NCBI RefSeq assembly: GCF_014705615.1
Contig: NZ_JACXJA010000006.1
Span: forward strand, 62,001 to 126,000
Source of the DNA: Paenibacillus oceani
GTDB lineage: Bacteria > Bacillota > Bacilli > Paenibacillales > NBRC-103111
Reading direction: 5' to 3'
Length of the DNA stretch: 64,000 bases
Part shown: piece after piece, positions 8,533 to 17,289 of the stretch
Layout: every line of letters begins with the position of its first letter
Numbering within the stretch: the stretch's first letter is position 1
The notes under the pieces: generated by a model
Told to the model about the DNA's origin: nothing
Seen by the model: only the letters and a program-made list of their open reading frames with translations
Database searches by the model: none
Program-made: the position numbers and the translations under genes

Positions 8533-9564
8533 TCAGACGGCCGACGATGACGGCACTTTATCGTAGCTGAATACGACGCCGAGCTGGCTGCCGGGATCGA
8601 GCATCAACTGTTCGTACACGCCGGCCGCATCGTCTACGGGCACGCACGACGTAATCAACGAACCGACGGCAACGCGCCCTTCGGACAGCATCCGGATATA
8701 TTCGCCCATGTTGCGTCCTTCCGTCCACCGTACATAACCGATCGGGTAATCGACTCCGCCCCGCTCGTAGACGGCATCGTAGCGGCCAGGACCGCCCGCC
8801 CGGGAGATGATCACCTGGGCTTCCTTGCTGAACAACTTATTGCGGCTGAACTCGGTTTTGACGTCGCCGACGATGACGATCTTGCCCCGATCCCGCAGCC
8901 ACTCAAGCGCCTGATCGATCAAGCCCCCCGCCTTGCCGCCCGCACAGATGAACACGGCGTCCGCTCCGGCTCCATCGGAACGGTCGCGGATCGCTTCCCC
9001 CAGTTCCGCTCCATTCACGCATGCGGTGCCGGCTCCGCCGGCCCGCAATTGCTCGCACCTTTCCTCCATCAGATCAAACCCGATAACGCGGAAGCCGGCC
9101 GCGCTTGCGAGCTGGCACAGCAGTTGTCCGAGGATGCCGAGCCCAACGACGACGGCCGTCTCACCGAACCGCAGATCGGATTGGCGTAAAGCATGAATCG
9201 CAATCGCTCCATGCGCCACGAACGAAGCGTCGCGCAAGTCGACATGGTCCGGTACGGGTACGACCAGATTTCTCGGAACGACGATTTGCTCGGCATGCCT
9301 GACGTAAGGACCGCCGTAGCAAGCAACCCGCTGCCCGGGGCGCACATGCTCTACGCCAGCCCCGACTTCTCTCACGATCCCTGCCGCGCTGTAGCCTAGC
9401 ACGATCGAATCTTCCACTTCCCTGCTCCGGTTAATCGCGCTAATTTCCGTTCCCGGACTGATCGCCGAGTAGACGGTATCTACAACAACGTGACCGTCCG
9501 CGCACAAAGGAGCCTGCACCGTTTGCGTCCGAATGACGCCCTTATGGGTCGTTACAATTCTCAT
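8533..9564 (-). CDS. Zinc-binding alcohol/polyol dehydrogenase family protein
   Basis: A 343-residue MDR-superfamily protein with an N-terminal GroES-like domain and a C-terminal Rossmann domain (VVGLGILGQLLCQLA near residue 150). It belongs to the short-loop branch like bacterial threonine/sorbitol dehydrogenase relatives: the structural-zinc cysteine cluster of classical ADHs is missing between residues ~85 and 115. The start at 9564 follows GAGGAC; an upstream in-frame ATG lacks a ribosome site. A good sigma-A promoter lies upstream. The adjacent divergent GntR/solute-binding fusion may control it. Confidence 0.8.
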   Translation of the reverse strand: MRIVTTHKGVIRTQTVQAPLCADGHVVVDTVYSAISPGTEISAINRSREVEDSIVLGYSAAGIVREVGAGVEHVRPGQRVACYGGPYVRHAEQIVVPRNLVVPVPDHVDLRDASFVAHGAIAIHALRQSDLRFGETAVVVGLGILGQLLCQLASAAGFRVIGFDLMEERCEQLRAGGAGTACVNGAELGEAIRDRSDGAGADAVFICAGGKAGGLIDQALEWLRDRGKIVIVGDVKTEFSRNKLFSKEAQVIISRAGGPGRYDAVYERGGVDYPIGYVRWTEGRNMGEYIRMLSEGRVAVGSLITSCVPVDDAAGVYEQLMLDPGSQLGVVFSYDKVPSSSAV

Positions 9565-9618
9565 GATTGCTGTCCTCGATTCCGCTGATCTTTGGTTCAT
9601 ATCTTGTTCTTATTGTAT

Positions 9619-9648
9619 ATTATAAAGAGGGTTAACCATTACCGTCAA
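9619..9648 (-). promoter_or_regulatory. Sigma-A promoter of the zinc dehydrogenase gene
   Basis: On the minus strand TTGACG (9643-9648), an 18-base spacer and TATAAT (9619-9624) precede the dehydrogenase start by about 55 bases. A second TATAAT on the plus strand at 9673-9678 may serve the divergent regulator. Confidence 0.65.
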
Positions 9649-9734
9649 CTTCTCAACACGCACATTTGCCGTTATAATGAGTACAACCGATCAAGCCATG
9701 TACGTTTGGCCGGACTATCTTCGGAGGTTTCTGC

Positions 9735-11111
9735 ATGTCCGCAAAACCGAAACGCACTACATTTCGCATCCGACTGGAAGAAATGCTTGTCTCGCTGCGC
9801 AACGATATCGGCATGGGCCGGTACGCGCCCGGCGACTTTTTGCCGTCTGAGCATCGATTGATCGAGCAGTTTTCCTTAAGCAAAAACTCCGTCCGCAAAG
9901 GACTGGAGCAGCTGGTGGAGCAAGGACTTGTTGAGAAGGTGCCGCGGATCGGCACCCGGGTCGTCCAGAACGCAGCCGCAGCGACGGTTACGATCAGGCT
10001 CGGGTATTTCTCGACATTGCTCGAGCATGTCAACCTGATGACGCTGCTGAACCGGTTTCACCGGACGTATCCGGGCATAGTCGTACAACCGGTACCGCTT
10101 CCGTCTACCCGGTCCGCTTCCGAGCTCGCCGATTTCCTTAACGCGGAGCCGATCGATGTCGTCACCGTAAACAACGAGATGTTCGAGACGATGCTGGAGA
10201 ACGGTCCCGCTTCGGGCCAACTGGAGCCGCTGGAGCCGTCCGGTTCGCTGTATCCGTTCCTGAACAGGCCGTTTACCGAAGCGGGGGCGCTGTATGTACA
10301 GCCATTCGTTTTTTCCCCGTTTGTGCTGGCATACAATAAAGTTCATTTCCGCGAAACGGAGCTGACCGCGCCGGACGACAGCTGGACATGGGACGATGTG
10401 GCGGCAGCGTCGAAGCGGCTGTCCGCCAGCCGCGGACATCTCGGTTTTTATATGCATTATTTATCGATTAACCGGTGGCCGCTGTTTCTGCTGCAAAGCG
10501 GGATTCGTTTCGGCCGGAGCCCGGAAGGCCGGCTGGCGTTCGACCGGGACTTGCTCCGCACGGCGGCCGCAACCGGCTCCTCCCTGCTTGCCGCGCAAAA
10601 CGTCGCTTCCGCTTATTTGTCCGAGCGGGATGCCGATGCGGAGGCGTTATTCGCCCAGCAGAAAGTATCGATGATCGTCACGAGTTATTTCAGTATAAAT
10701 TCGCTGCGCGAAACCGACCTCGATTACGATATTGCGCCGCTTCCCCACTCGGGGAAGCCCGCTACGCTGATGCTGGCGATCGGACTGGCTGTCAACAAGC
10801 AGAGCGGCAAAAAACAGGCGGCCAAAAGGTTCGTCGATTATTGCACGGGGGAAGAAGCCCAGCTGTTCATCCGGAAGACGACGCTGAGTCTGCCTTCCCG
10901 CAAGGAAGCCGCCGAATGGAGCGGTCCGGACGGCTTGAACCGTCCCTCCCGCCATGAGGTGTACCGGGATCTTGTGCCGACTTACCGGCTGTATGCCGAC
11001 ATGAACATCCGCTATGCCGAGCTGGTGCGGATCTGCGCCGAGCTGAAGCTCTATTGGGCCGGGCTCGACGATATGGACACCGTCAGCCGGAGGATTGAGG
11101 AGACGGTGTAG
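9735..11111 (+). CDS. GntR-type regulator fused to an ABC solute-binding-protein-like domain
   Basis: A 458-residue protein. Residues ~8-78 form a GntR winged helix (GRYAPGDFLPSEHRL, then SKNSVRKGLEQLVEQGLVEKVPRIGTRV). From ~85 to the end it looks like a family-1 extracellular solute-binding protein (YFSTLLEHVNLMTLLNRFHRTYPGI; DVVTVNNEMF; TPFVLAYNKVHF-like hinge segment; AAKRFVDYCTGEEAQLFI). There is no signal peptide, so the sugar-binding fold must act in the cytoplasm as a ligand sensor. The start follows CGGAGG. It is divergent from the zinc dehydrogenase, its likely target. Ligand unknown. Confidence 0.85.
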   Translation: MSAKPKRTTFRIRLEEMLVSLRNDIGMGRYAPGDFLPSEHRLIEQFSLSKNSVRKGLEQLVEQGLVEKVPRIGTRVVQNAAAATVTIRLGYFSTLLEHVNLMTLLNRFHRTYPGIVVQPVPLPSTRSASELADFLNAEPIDVVTVNNEMFETMLENGPASGQLEPLEPSGSLYPFLNRPFTEAGALYVQPFVFSPFVLAYNKVHFRETELTAPDDSWTWDDVAAASKRLSASRGHLGFYMHYLSINRWPLFLLQSGIRFGRSPEGRLAFDRDLLRTAAATGSSLLAAQNVASAYLSERDADAEALFAQQKVSMIVTSYFSINSLRETDLDYDIAPLPHSGKPATLMLAIGLAVNKQSGKKQAAKRFVDYCTGEEAQLFIRKTTLSLPSRKEAAEWSGPDGLNRPSRHEVYRDLVPTYRLYADMNIRYAELVRICAELKLYWAGLDDMDTVSRRIEETV

Positions 11112-11427
11112 GCCCGGGGAATTTTCAAAAAAGAGGTTGAGCGTTGCAAGCTGGCGCTCGGCCTTTTTGCATCACACCCCTTATTCAGCCAAAATGCTGC
11201 GATTGAAAGCTGTTGCGAACCTTAGGCACGTTACCTCCTCTACAAGATCGTATCTCCAACTGTTCTTCGCCTAATAAGGCCGATGGCGTTCGTTAGATCT
11301 CAGAAAAACGTACTTTGCGAGTATAAGCGCCGTACAGTTCGTTACCCGATGTAAGTTTGCTTCTTTACACGATGCAAGTTTGCTTCGCCTGAAGGCCAAA
11401 CGAAGACGGAGAAAGGAGACGGAGAAA
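11112..11427. other. Intergenic region with short direct repeats
   Basis: No gene was found. It contains a hairpin (GAGCG...CGCTC followed by TTTTT, about 11133-11165) that can end the regulator transcript. Two near-identical GATG(T/C)AAGTTTGCTTC copies lie about 20 bases apart near 11347-11385. Two GACGGAGAAAGG copies lie about 13 bases apart near 11405-11430. Confidence 0.5.
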
Positions 11428-11466
11428 GGCCGTCCTCCAAGTCTCATCAGACTTAGAGGAACGGCC
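11428..11466 (-). terminator. Terminator of the DegT-family gene
   Basis: GGCCGT-CCTC-C-AAGTCT pairs with AGACTT-A-GAGG-A-ACGGCC around a 4-base loop. The minus-strand tail is CTTTCTCC. It lies 38 bases past the stop of the aminotransferase-like gene. Confidence 0.65.
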
Positions 11467-11504
11467 CCGCCTCGTTTTCAATCTATACGCTGTATTCGTT
11501 TCGC

Positions 11505-12752
11505 TTATACCGCAGGTACTTTCGCAAAATGATTCGCGACCTTGCGGATCGCCCGGACCATATCGTCGATGTCCTGCTCGGAGAAAAACTCGTTGACGCT
11601 CAGGCGGATCGCCGTCTGCAAAATCCGTTCCGCTTCCGGGCAGTCGCCTTCCTTATACGTGATTCCCGTAATATCAAACGGGAAGTGGCTGCCGAGATAC
11701 GCCTGGCGCTTCTGGAACAACGGCTGCATGTACATAACGGAAGCGATATAACCCGCCGTATTCGGAATGCCTTCCGCCGCCAGCGCCTCGCTGAACTCCT
11801 TGCGCGTGCAGGTCAGCTTGGACTCGTCGATGCGCAGCATGTAGAACCAGTACGTCCCCTCGTTGCCTTCCTCCACCTTATGCGGCTCGATGCCCGGCAA
11901 ACCGCTGATTCCGGCTGTAATCCGGTCGCCGAATTTGTGACGGCGCTCGCAAATCCAAGGCAGCTTCTTGAGCTGCGCGATCCCTACCGCGCCTTGAAGC
12001 TCGGTCATCCGGTAGTTCGGCGCCACGTAATGAAGATCTTTCTGAACCGTATCGCCGAAACGTTTGAAGTTTTTGTCCGCGAACGCATGCGTCGTCAGGA
12101 AATCCTGCTCGTCTCCGGAGTTTACCGTCACGATCCCGCCGTCGCCTGTCGAGATATGCTTGAAGTCATTGGTGCTGAAGCAGCCGTAATCGCCGATCGT
12201 GCCGGCCAGACGGCCTTTGTATTTGGTCAAGTAGCTTTGCGCGCAGTCTTCGATGACTTTGACGTTATGCTTGCGGGCGATCGCCATAATCGCGTCCATA
12301 TCGGCCGGGTTGCCCGCCAGGTGGACGACGAGAATCGCTTTCGTACGCGGCGTAATGCGCGCTTCGATCGATTTCGGGTCCATGTTGTACGTATTCGGAT
12401 CGAGGTCGGCGAACACCGGAATCGCATTTTGATACAAAATGCCGATAAGCGTCCCCTGGTCGGTGATCGGGCTCGTGATAACTTCGTCGCCCACCGTTAC
12501 GCCGGCCGCACCGAGCGCTACGTGAATCGACGCCGTCCCCGAGGTTGTCGCGACGCTGTACTTCACGCCGTACATCTCGTTAAAATCGCTCAGAAATTGT
12601 TTTACCTTTTTGCCGAAATGGTAAAACAGTGTATTTTGCTCAAGCGCCTCCAGGAGCTCCTTCGCTTCGTCCAGACCGAATCGCTTCCCGGTGCCGAACG
12701 GAGTCGTTTTCGTTTTCGGACCGCCGTGGATGGCTAACGTTTCTTGACTCAT
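11505..12752 (-). CDS. DegT/DnrJ/EryC1/StrS-family PLP aminotransferase
   Basis: A 415-residue fold-type I PLP enzyme. Features are a cofactor-contacting TTSGTASIHVAL segment near residue 69, the DEVITSP loop, the EDCAQS segment near residue 168 (Asp pairs with the pyridine N) and the candidate Schiff-base Lys in NDFKHISTGDGG near residue 195. The family aminates keto-sugars or, in some members, dehydrates deoxysugars. No sugar nucleotide genes adjoin it, so it may act on a free sugar or cyclitol. It is divergent from an AraC-type activator at 12971. Confidence 0.87.
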   Translation of the reverse strand: MSQETLAIHGGPKTKTTPFGTGKRFGLDEAKELLEALEQNTLFYHFGKKVKQFLSDFNEMYGVKYSVATTSGTASIHVALGAAGVTVGDEVITSPITDQGTLIGILYQNAIPVFADLDPNTYNMDPKSIEARITPRTKAILVVHLAGNPADMDAIMAIARKHNVKVIEDCAQSYLTKYKGRLAGTIGDYGCFSTNDFKHISTGDGGIVTVNSGDEQDFLTTHAFADKNFKRFGDTVQKDLHYVAPNYRMTELQGAVGIAQLKKLPWICERRHKFGDRITAGISGLPGIEPHKVEEGNEGTYWFYMLRIDESKLTCTRKEFSEALAAEGIPNTAGYIASVMYMQPLFQKRQAYLGSHFPFDITGITYKEGDCPEAERILQTAIRLSVNEFFSEQDIDDMVRAIRKVANHFAKVPAV

Positions 12753-12970
12753 GGCTCTATCCCCTTATCCCATGTATTGTCCGGCTCCGCTCAGGCGAAG
12801 CGGCTGCTTGCTTGGCTTCTCTGGCGCCGGATATAACTGCTGCTCTCAGTTGCTATTATAAAAGCCCGGGCAAACGCTTACGCGCCAATTTGTGTAGGAA
12901 AGTAAGCCAATAATTGATACAATAAGGCCATACGAACGTTGATCCCATCGTGATATGCGAGGAAAAACGA

Positions 12971-13852
12971 ATGACGACTTTTCCTATTTTTCAGGACAGC
13001 CTTCGCCTCAACACGTTCAAGAAGGGCGAGCTGCCGCTGTACATCAAGCATTACACCGTCCATAACGGGTACCCGAACCACCATCACGAGTTCGTCGAAA
13101 TATCGCTTGTGACCGGCGGCGAGGGAACGGAAGTCGTCAACGGCGCGGAGCACCGGCTGGGACCAGGCAGCATCTGCCTGCTGCTTCCTTACCATCTGCA
13201 TGCGCTGAAGCTGCACGGGGACCGAAAGCTCGTCAAATTTTGCTGCATGTTCGATATTAACCTGCTGTTCCAGCCCGACTTCGCCGAGGTCGGGCGGTGG
13301 CTGGTCCGGCTATCGGACGAGATGACTCCATTTTACGATCTCCCTGCCCAGCCGTTCGAAGCATTGCAATCGGTTCTCTTCGCATTGGAGAACGAATACA
13401 GGACCGTGCCGGAGACGCTTGGCAAACAGGGCTTTATGCGGATTAAGCTGCTGGAGGCGATCTATTTGTTTTTCCGCCACCATCCCGGCTTCGCCTCGCT
13501 CGAGCAGCCGTCCTCCGCCCAGCCCGAGGAATGGGATTTCGTCAAATACGTCAACACGCATTTTCTGGAGGAAAATATTTCCCTTGAGGAAGTGGCGGGC
13601 AAGTTCGGGGTGAGCGTATTTGTCGTGCGCAACGCCTTCAAGCGGCTGCTCGGCAAAAACTTTCTCGAATATTTGCATCAGCTGCGGATTCGCCGGGCAT
13701 CGGGTCTACTCAGCGCCACGGACATGTCGGTGTCGGAGATCGCCTATGACGTCGGCTTCTCTTCCTTGCGCTCGTTTACCCGCGTCTTTAAGGAAGCGAC
13801 CGGCATGAGCGCAACCGATTACAGAAAAAAACATTCGCGGGTGGACCCGTAA
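12971..13852 (+). CDS. AraC-family transcriptional regulator
   Basis: A 293-residue protein. The N-terminal ~150 residues are a cupin-like sensor domain with the HHHEFVEIS metal/ligand segment near residue 30 and a GPGSICLLLPYHLHAL strand. Residues ~195-290 are a double helix-turn-helix AraC domain ending in the family signature around ISEIAYDVGFSS-type sequence (here SVSEIAYDVGF) and FKEATGMSATDYRK. The start at 12971 follows GCGAGGA; seven residues upstream in frame are not supported. It is divergent from the DegT-family gene and upstream of the SGNH hydrolase, either of which may be its target. Confidence 0.87.
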   Translation: MTTFPIFQDSLRLNTFKKGELPLYIKHYTVHNGYPNHHHEFVEISLVTGGEGTEVVNGAEHRLGPGSICLLLPYHLHALKLHGDRKLVKFCCMFDINLLFQPDFAEVGRWLVRLSDEMTPFYDLPAQPFEALQSVLFALENEYRTVPETLGKQGFMRIKLLEAIYLFFRHHPGFASLEQPSSAQPEEWDFVKYVNTHFLEENISLEEVAGKFGVSVFVVRNAFKRLLGKNFLEYLHQLRIRRASGLLSATDMSVSEIAYDVGFSSLRSFTRVFKEATGMSATDYRKKHSRVDP

Positions 13853-14030
13853 AGCCGGCTCCGATCGTTTTTTCGAAGGGGCAGCTTCCCTTCTATCCGC
13901 TTTCCGTGTACGTTCCGCCGCCTTTTACCATTAAAGGTTCGTGACGCACAAAAATCAATTTTGTACAAAGACGGCGTTCCCGCCGATTTGCTATGATGGG
14001 TTCATCACTTGCTCAGGAGGTTTACGGTTC

Positions 14031-14759
14031 ATGGACGACTTTACAAGACTGCAAGCCAGACTGCTGGAGAAGGCAACAAATCCTGCGGCGAGGCCTGCTA
14101 TATATGTCGCGATAGGCGACAGCGTAACGCAAGGGTGCATGGAGGAAGGCGTGGTCGAGCATGAGCGCGTCTATCATCAATTGCTTCGCAAACGGGTAGC
14201 CAACCGTTATCCGATCAGCATCCTGAACGTGATCAACTCCGGCGTATCCGGAGACACGGCTCACCGGTCCAGGGAACGCTGGCAGCATGACGTGCTTATC
14301 TACAAGCCCGATCTGGTTACGATCTGCTTCGGACTGAACGACGCCCACGGCGGAGACGCCGGGCTGGACAACTACATCGGGGCGATCCGCGATCTGATCC
14401 GTCAAGTGAAGGAACAGACGGAAGCGGAAGTGCTGCTGTTCACTCCCCCGATGATGATGAAGCACGACAACCCGCGGATCGCCGACGTGCACCGCCACCA
14501 TGTGGCGAACTTTACCCGGGTATACGAGAACGGAAACCTGCACCGGTACGTACAGGCTCTTCGTGCGATGGCCCGGGAGGAGGATGTGGCGCTGCTCGAC
14601 ATTTACGCGATGTGGGAAGAGATGGAGAAGCAGGGGATCGATATTCACGAGATGCTGTCGAACGGGATTAACCATCCGACCGCCGACTTCCACGAACGGA
14701 TGGCGGAAGCGCTCGAGCAGAAGCTGTTTGCGGACGCGCCGGTACCAGCGCAATCCTAG
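14031..14759 (+). CDS. SGNH/GDSL-family esterase
   Basis: A 242-residue hydrolase. Block I is AIGDSVTQG near residue 26 (nucleophile Ser), block II is the Gly in NSGVSGDTA, block III is FGLNDAHGG (Asn), and block V is HPTADFHE near residue 223 (catalytic Asp is separated by two residues from a His). It lacks a signal peptide, so it acts in the cytoplasm, probably as a carbohydrate or acyl esterase. The start at 14031 follows CAGGAGG; the longer frame upstream is not supported. Confidence 0.87.
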   Translation: MDDFTRLQARLLEKATNPAARPAIYVAIGDSVTQGCMEEGVVEHERVYHQLLRKRVANRYPISILNVINSGVSGDTAHRSRERWQHDVLIYKPDLVTICFGLNDAHGGDAGLDNYIGAIRDLIRQVKEQTEAEVLLFTPPMMMKHDNPRIADVHRHHVANFTRVYENGNLHRYVQALRAMAREEDVALLDIYAMWEEMEKQGIDIHEMLSNGINHPTADFHERMAEALEQKLFADAPVPAQS

Positions 14760-14828
14760 ATACCGGTATCACTGCCTCGCCCGAAACCGAAACAGACAAA
14801 TGAACTTATATGCCCTAATCTGACGAAA

Positions 14829-14875
14829 CCCCCGATGACCCGGGAAGCTTAACCGCTCTTTCGGGCCATCGGGGG
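14829..14875. terminator. Bidirectional terminator between the SGNH gene and the catabolic operon
   Basis: CCCCCGATG and CATCGGGGG flank an inner CCCG/CGGG stem. A GTGTTTTATT tail follows on the plus strand and GGTTTCGT on the minus strand. It closes both the plus-strand esterase and the minus-strand operon that ends at 14880. Confidence 0.75.
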
Positions 14876-14879
14876 TGTT

Positions 14880-15365
14880 TTATTGCTCTTCGCCAACCAG
14901 CAGCCGTCTATCGATTTTGATCACCATCCGGCGTACCGGGCCTTCCGTGTTCACGCTGCAGCAAGGGCGGTGAACATCCGCCGGGAAAAAGACGGCGTAC
15001 ATCCCCGGCTTCTGGTGCAGCCAGAGCTCCTGCTCCACCTTGTCGTAGAAAGCGACGTCCCTCGTGTCCAGATCATCCCTGGCGACTTGCAGCAAAGAGC
15101 GCCACGGCACGACTCCGATCTTCTCCTCGCCGCTGATTACGTATTGAATATCGATATAAGTACGGTGCGATTCCGCGTTTTGATCCGCCGCGGCTCTCGT
15201 CGTTGTCGTCTTGATTGAAGCGTGCATCCGTCTGCCGTCCAGCTCGTATTTTCCGTCCGGTACTTGATCGAAGTCCAGCGAGCGGATATGCTCCATCGCT
15301 TGTTGAAGAGCCGCCGGCCACATGGCTTTCTCCGCTTCCCAATTGTCGATATGCCCCCAGAACAA
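14880..15365 (-). CDS. YhcH/YjgK/YiaL-family protein (DUF386)
   Basis: A 161-residue beta-sandwich sugar-processing protein. Family landmarks are FWGHIDNW at the N-terminus, the DGKYELDG strand near residue 38, ESHRTYIDIQYVISGEE near residue 72 and FPADVHRPCC near residue 130 (likely metal-binding His). Relatives sit in sialic acid, alginate and beta-galactoside loci. The best start is a TTG at 15365 with GGGAGG upstream. An ATG-based reading would run 231 bases further and overlap the Gfo/Idh gene by about 190 bases with unrelated sequence. It is the last gene of the eight-gene operon. Confidence 0.85.
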   Translation of the reverse strand: MFWGHIDNWEAEKAMWPAALQQAMEHIRSLDFDQVPDGKYELDGRRMHASIKTTTTRAAADQNAESHRTYIDIQYVISGEEKIGVVPWRSLLQVARDDLDTRDVAFYDKVEQELWLHQKPGMYAVFFPADVHRPCCSVNTEGPVRRMVIKIDRRLLVGEEQ

Positions 15366-15409
15366 ATAGATCCAACCTCCCGCCGGCCAAGCCTGAATAG
15401 GAACTGTCC

Positions 15410-16471
15410 TCAGTCGAGCCGGATTTCGCGGCCTAGCCGCGCCGATTCGTAGATCGCGCTTAAAATCTTGATCATATCGACGCCCTGCTCCGGCGTAAAA
15501 ATCGGCTTCTCCCGCCCTTGTACCACCTCTACAAAATGGTGGATGTTGGAGCCGTGCCCATGCCCGTTTTTGACGATTTGCGGCTCCACGTTGCACAGGG
15601 TCCCTTCGATCTCCGTAAACAGCTTCAAATCGTCGTTTCTCAAGCTGAAGCCCGCCTTCGTGCCGCGCAGCTCGACGAACCGGGTTTCCTGCTCGATATT
15701 GGACGCCCAGCTGAATTCGATTTGCAGCGTCGCCCCGTCCTCGAACCGGATGAAGCCGGAGACCAGATCCTCCACGTCGAATACGCCGCCGCTTTTCTTC
15801 TCCCCGAACGCGCTGTGCTCCGAATCGGCGAGATCCGTCTCGGCAAACTTCGTATATGCCGAGCCGCTAACCGCAACCGGCTTCGGATTGCCCATAATCC
15901 AGACAGCCAGGTCGATCATATGGACGCCCAGATCGATTAGCGGACCGCCTCCCGACAATTCTTTCGTCGTAAACCAGCCGCCTTTGCCGGGTATGCCTCT
16001 TCGCCTGATCCATCCGCACCGGCCCATGTAGCAGTCGCCCATATGGCCTTTTTCCGCATACGTTTTCAGAAACTGCGCTACGGAACGGAACCGGTTGTTA
16101 CGCATGACCATCAGCACCTTGCCGCTCTCCTTCGCCGCTTCCGCCATCTTGACCGCTTCCTCGGGACTGACGGCGTCCGGCTTTTCGCAGAACACATGCT
16201 TGCCCGCCTTCAGCGCGGCGATCGACACTTCAGAATGATACAGGTTCGGGGTGCAGACGTTAATAATATCGATGTCGTCTCTCGCGATCAGCTCGCGGTA
16301 GTCCTCGTACACGTCCTCGATGCCGTGCTCGTCGGCGATTCTCTGAGCCGCCTCCTTATTCGCATCGCACAAGGCGACGAGCTCGGTGTCCGGATTGGCC
16401 AGCCAGGCGGCCAGATGCGCGCCTTTGAACATCCCGCCCGTTCCTACTGCCCCTACTTTTAAAGTTGCCAT
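15410..16471 (-). CDS. Gfo/Idh/MocA-family sugar oxidoreductase
   Basis: A 353-residue NAD(P)-dependent dehydrogenase-like protein. The N-terminal Rossmann motif is GAVGTGGMF near residue 7. The EKPDAVSP segment near residue 95 carries the conserved Lys, and the C-terminal domain has GGGPLIDLGVHMIDLAVWIMG with the catalytic-position Asp and His. The family oxidises sugars or pseudo-sugars at C3 or opens glycosides by oxidation-elimination-reduction. ThuA directly upstream (20 bases) is a frequent Gfo/Idh partner. Confidence 0.9.
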   Translation of the reverse strand: MATLKVGAVGTGGMFKGAHLAAWLANPDTELVALCDANKEAAQRIADEHGIEDVYEDYRELIARDDIDIINVCTPNLYHSEVSIAALKAGKHVFCEKPDAVSPEEAVKMAEAAKESGKVLMVMRNNRFRSVAQFLKTYAEKGHMGDCYMGRCGWIRRRGIPGKGGWFTTKELSGGGPLIDLGVHMIDLAVWIMGNPKPVAVSGSAYTKFAETDLADSEHSAFGEKKSGGVFDVEDLVSGFIRFEDGATLQIEFSWASNIEQETRFVELRGTKAGFSLRNDDLKLFTEIEGTLCNVEPQIVKNGHGHGSNIHHFVEVVQGREKPIFTPEQGVDMIKILSAIYESARLGREIRLD

Positions 16472-16491
16472 TCGATTTTCTCTCCTCGCTA

Positions 16492-17244
16492 TTAGTTGGA
16501 TGATTTGACCGGCTTCTCGCTGGGCACCGGCTCGAGCGCCGGATGCGGACTAGGCGGCACGCTGCGCGGAGCCTGCTCCGGCTCCGGTGCCGCCCAACGG
16601 ACTCCGTTCGAGATCACCTTCAGCACCGATTCGTTATGGAACGTCGGATACGTCTCGTGGCCCGGGCGGAAATAAAAGATTTTCCCTCTGCCCCGCCGGA
16701 ACGTACAGCCGCTGCGGAACACTTCCCCGCCCTGGAACCAGCTCATAAACACAAGCTCATCCGGCTCGGGAATGTCGAAAAACTCGCCGTACATTTCCTC
16801 CTGCTCCAGCTCGAAATAACGGTCGATGCCCTGCGTAATCGGATGACCGGGATTGACGACCCACAACCGTTCCTTCTCGTCCGCCACTCTCCAGATGAGC
16901 GAGCAGGTCGTGCCCATCAGCTTGCGGAATACTTTCGAGTAATGCGACGAATGAAGCGCGATGAACCCCATCCCGTTCAAGACGCGGGCATGCACTTTGT
17001 CTACAATCGCGTCGTCCACTTCCTCGTGGGCGCGGTGTCCCCACCAGATCAGCACATCGGTATTTTGCAGCACATCGTCCGTCAGTCCATGCTCCGGCTC
17101 AGCCAGTGTCGCGGTGCGGATCATAAAATCGCTTGATGCGATCCCTTCGGCGATCGCCCCGTGGATGCCTCTCGGGTAAATCGCCGCCACCTTTTCCTTA
17201 CGCAGCTCGTGAGAATACTCGTTCCAGATCGTAACGCGAATCAT
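16492..17244 (-). CDS. ThuA-domain protein
   Basis: A 250-residue protein with a glutamine-amidotransferase-like flavodoxin fold. Typical ThuA segments are [13 protein letters not shown] near residue 67, [22 protein letters not shown] near residue 92 and [25 protein letters not shown] near residue 195. ThuA proteins occur in trehalose and other disaccharide catabolic operons beside Gfo/Idh oxidoreductases and have recently been linked to 3-keto-sugar chemistry. The C-terminal 30 residues are a Pro/Ser/Glu-rich tail with no clear role. The start follows AAGGAGG. Confidence 0.87.
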   Translation of the reverse strand: MIRVTIWNEYSHELRKEKVAAIYPRGIHGAIAEGIASSDFMIRTATLAEPEHGLTDDVLQNTDVLIWWGHRAHEEVDDAIVDKVHARVLNGMGFIALHSSHYSKVFRKLMGTTCSLIWRVADEKERLWVVNPGHPITQGIDRYFELEQEEMYGEFFDIPEPDELVFMSWFQGGEVFRSGCTFRRGRGKIFYFRPGHETYPTFHNESVLKVISNGVRWAAPEPEQAPRSVPPSPHPALEPVPSEKPVKSSN

Positions 17245-17289
17245 CGTCCGCCATCCTCCTTTTCCCTATCGCACAAATGTACCGTATCC

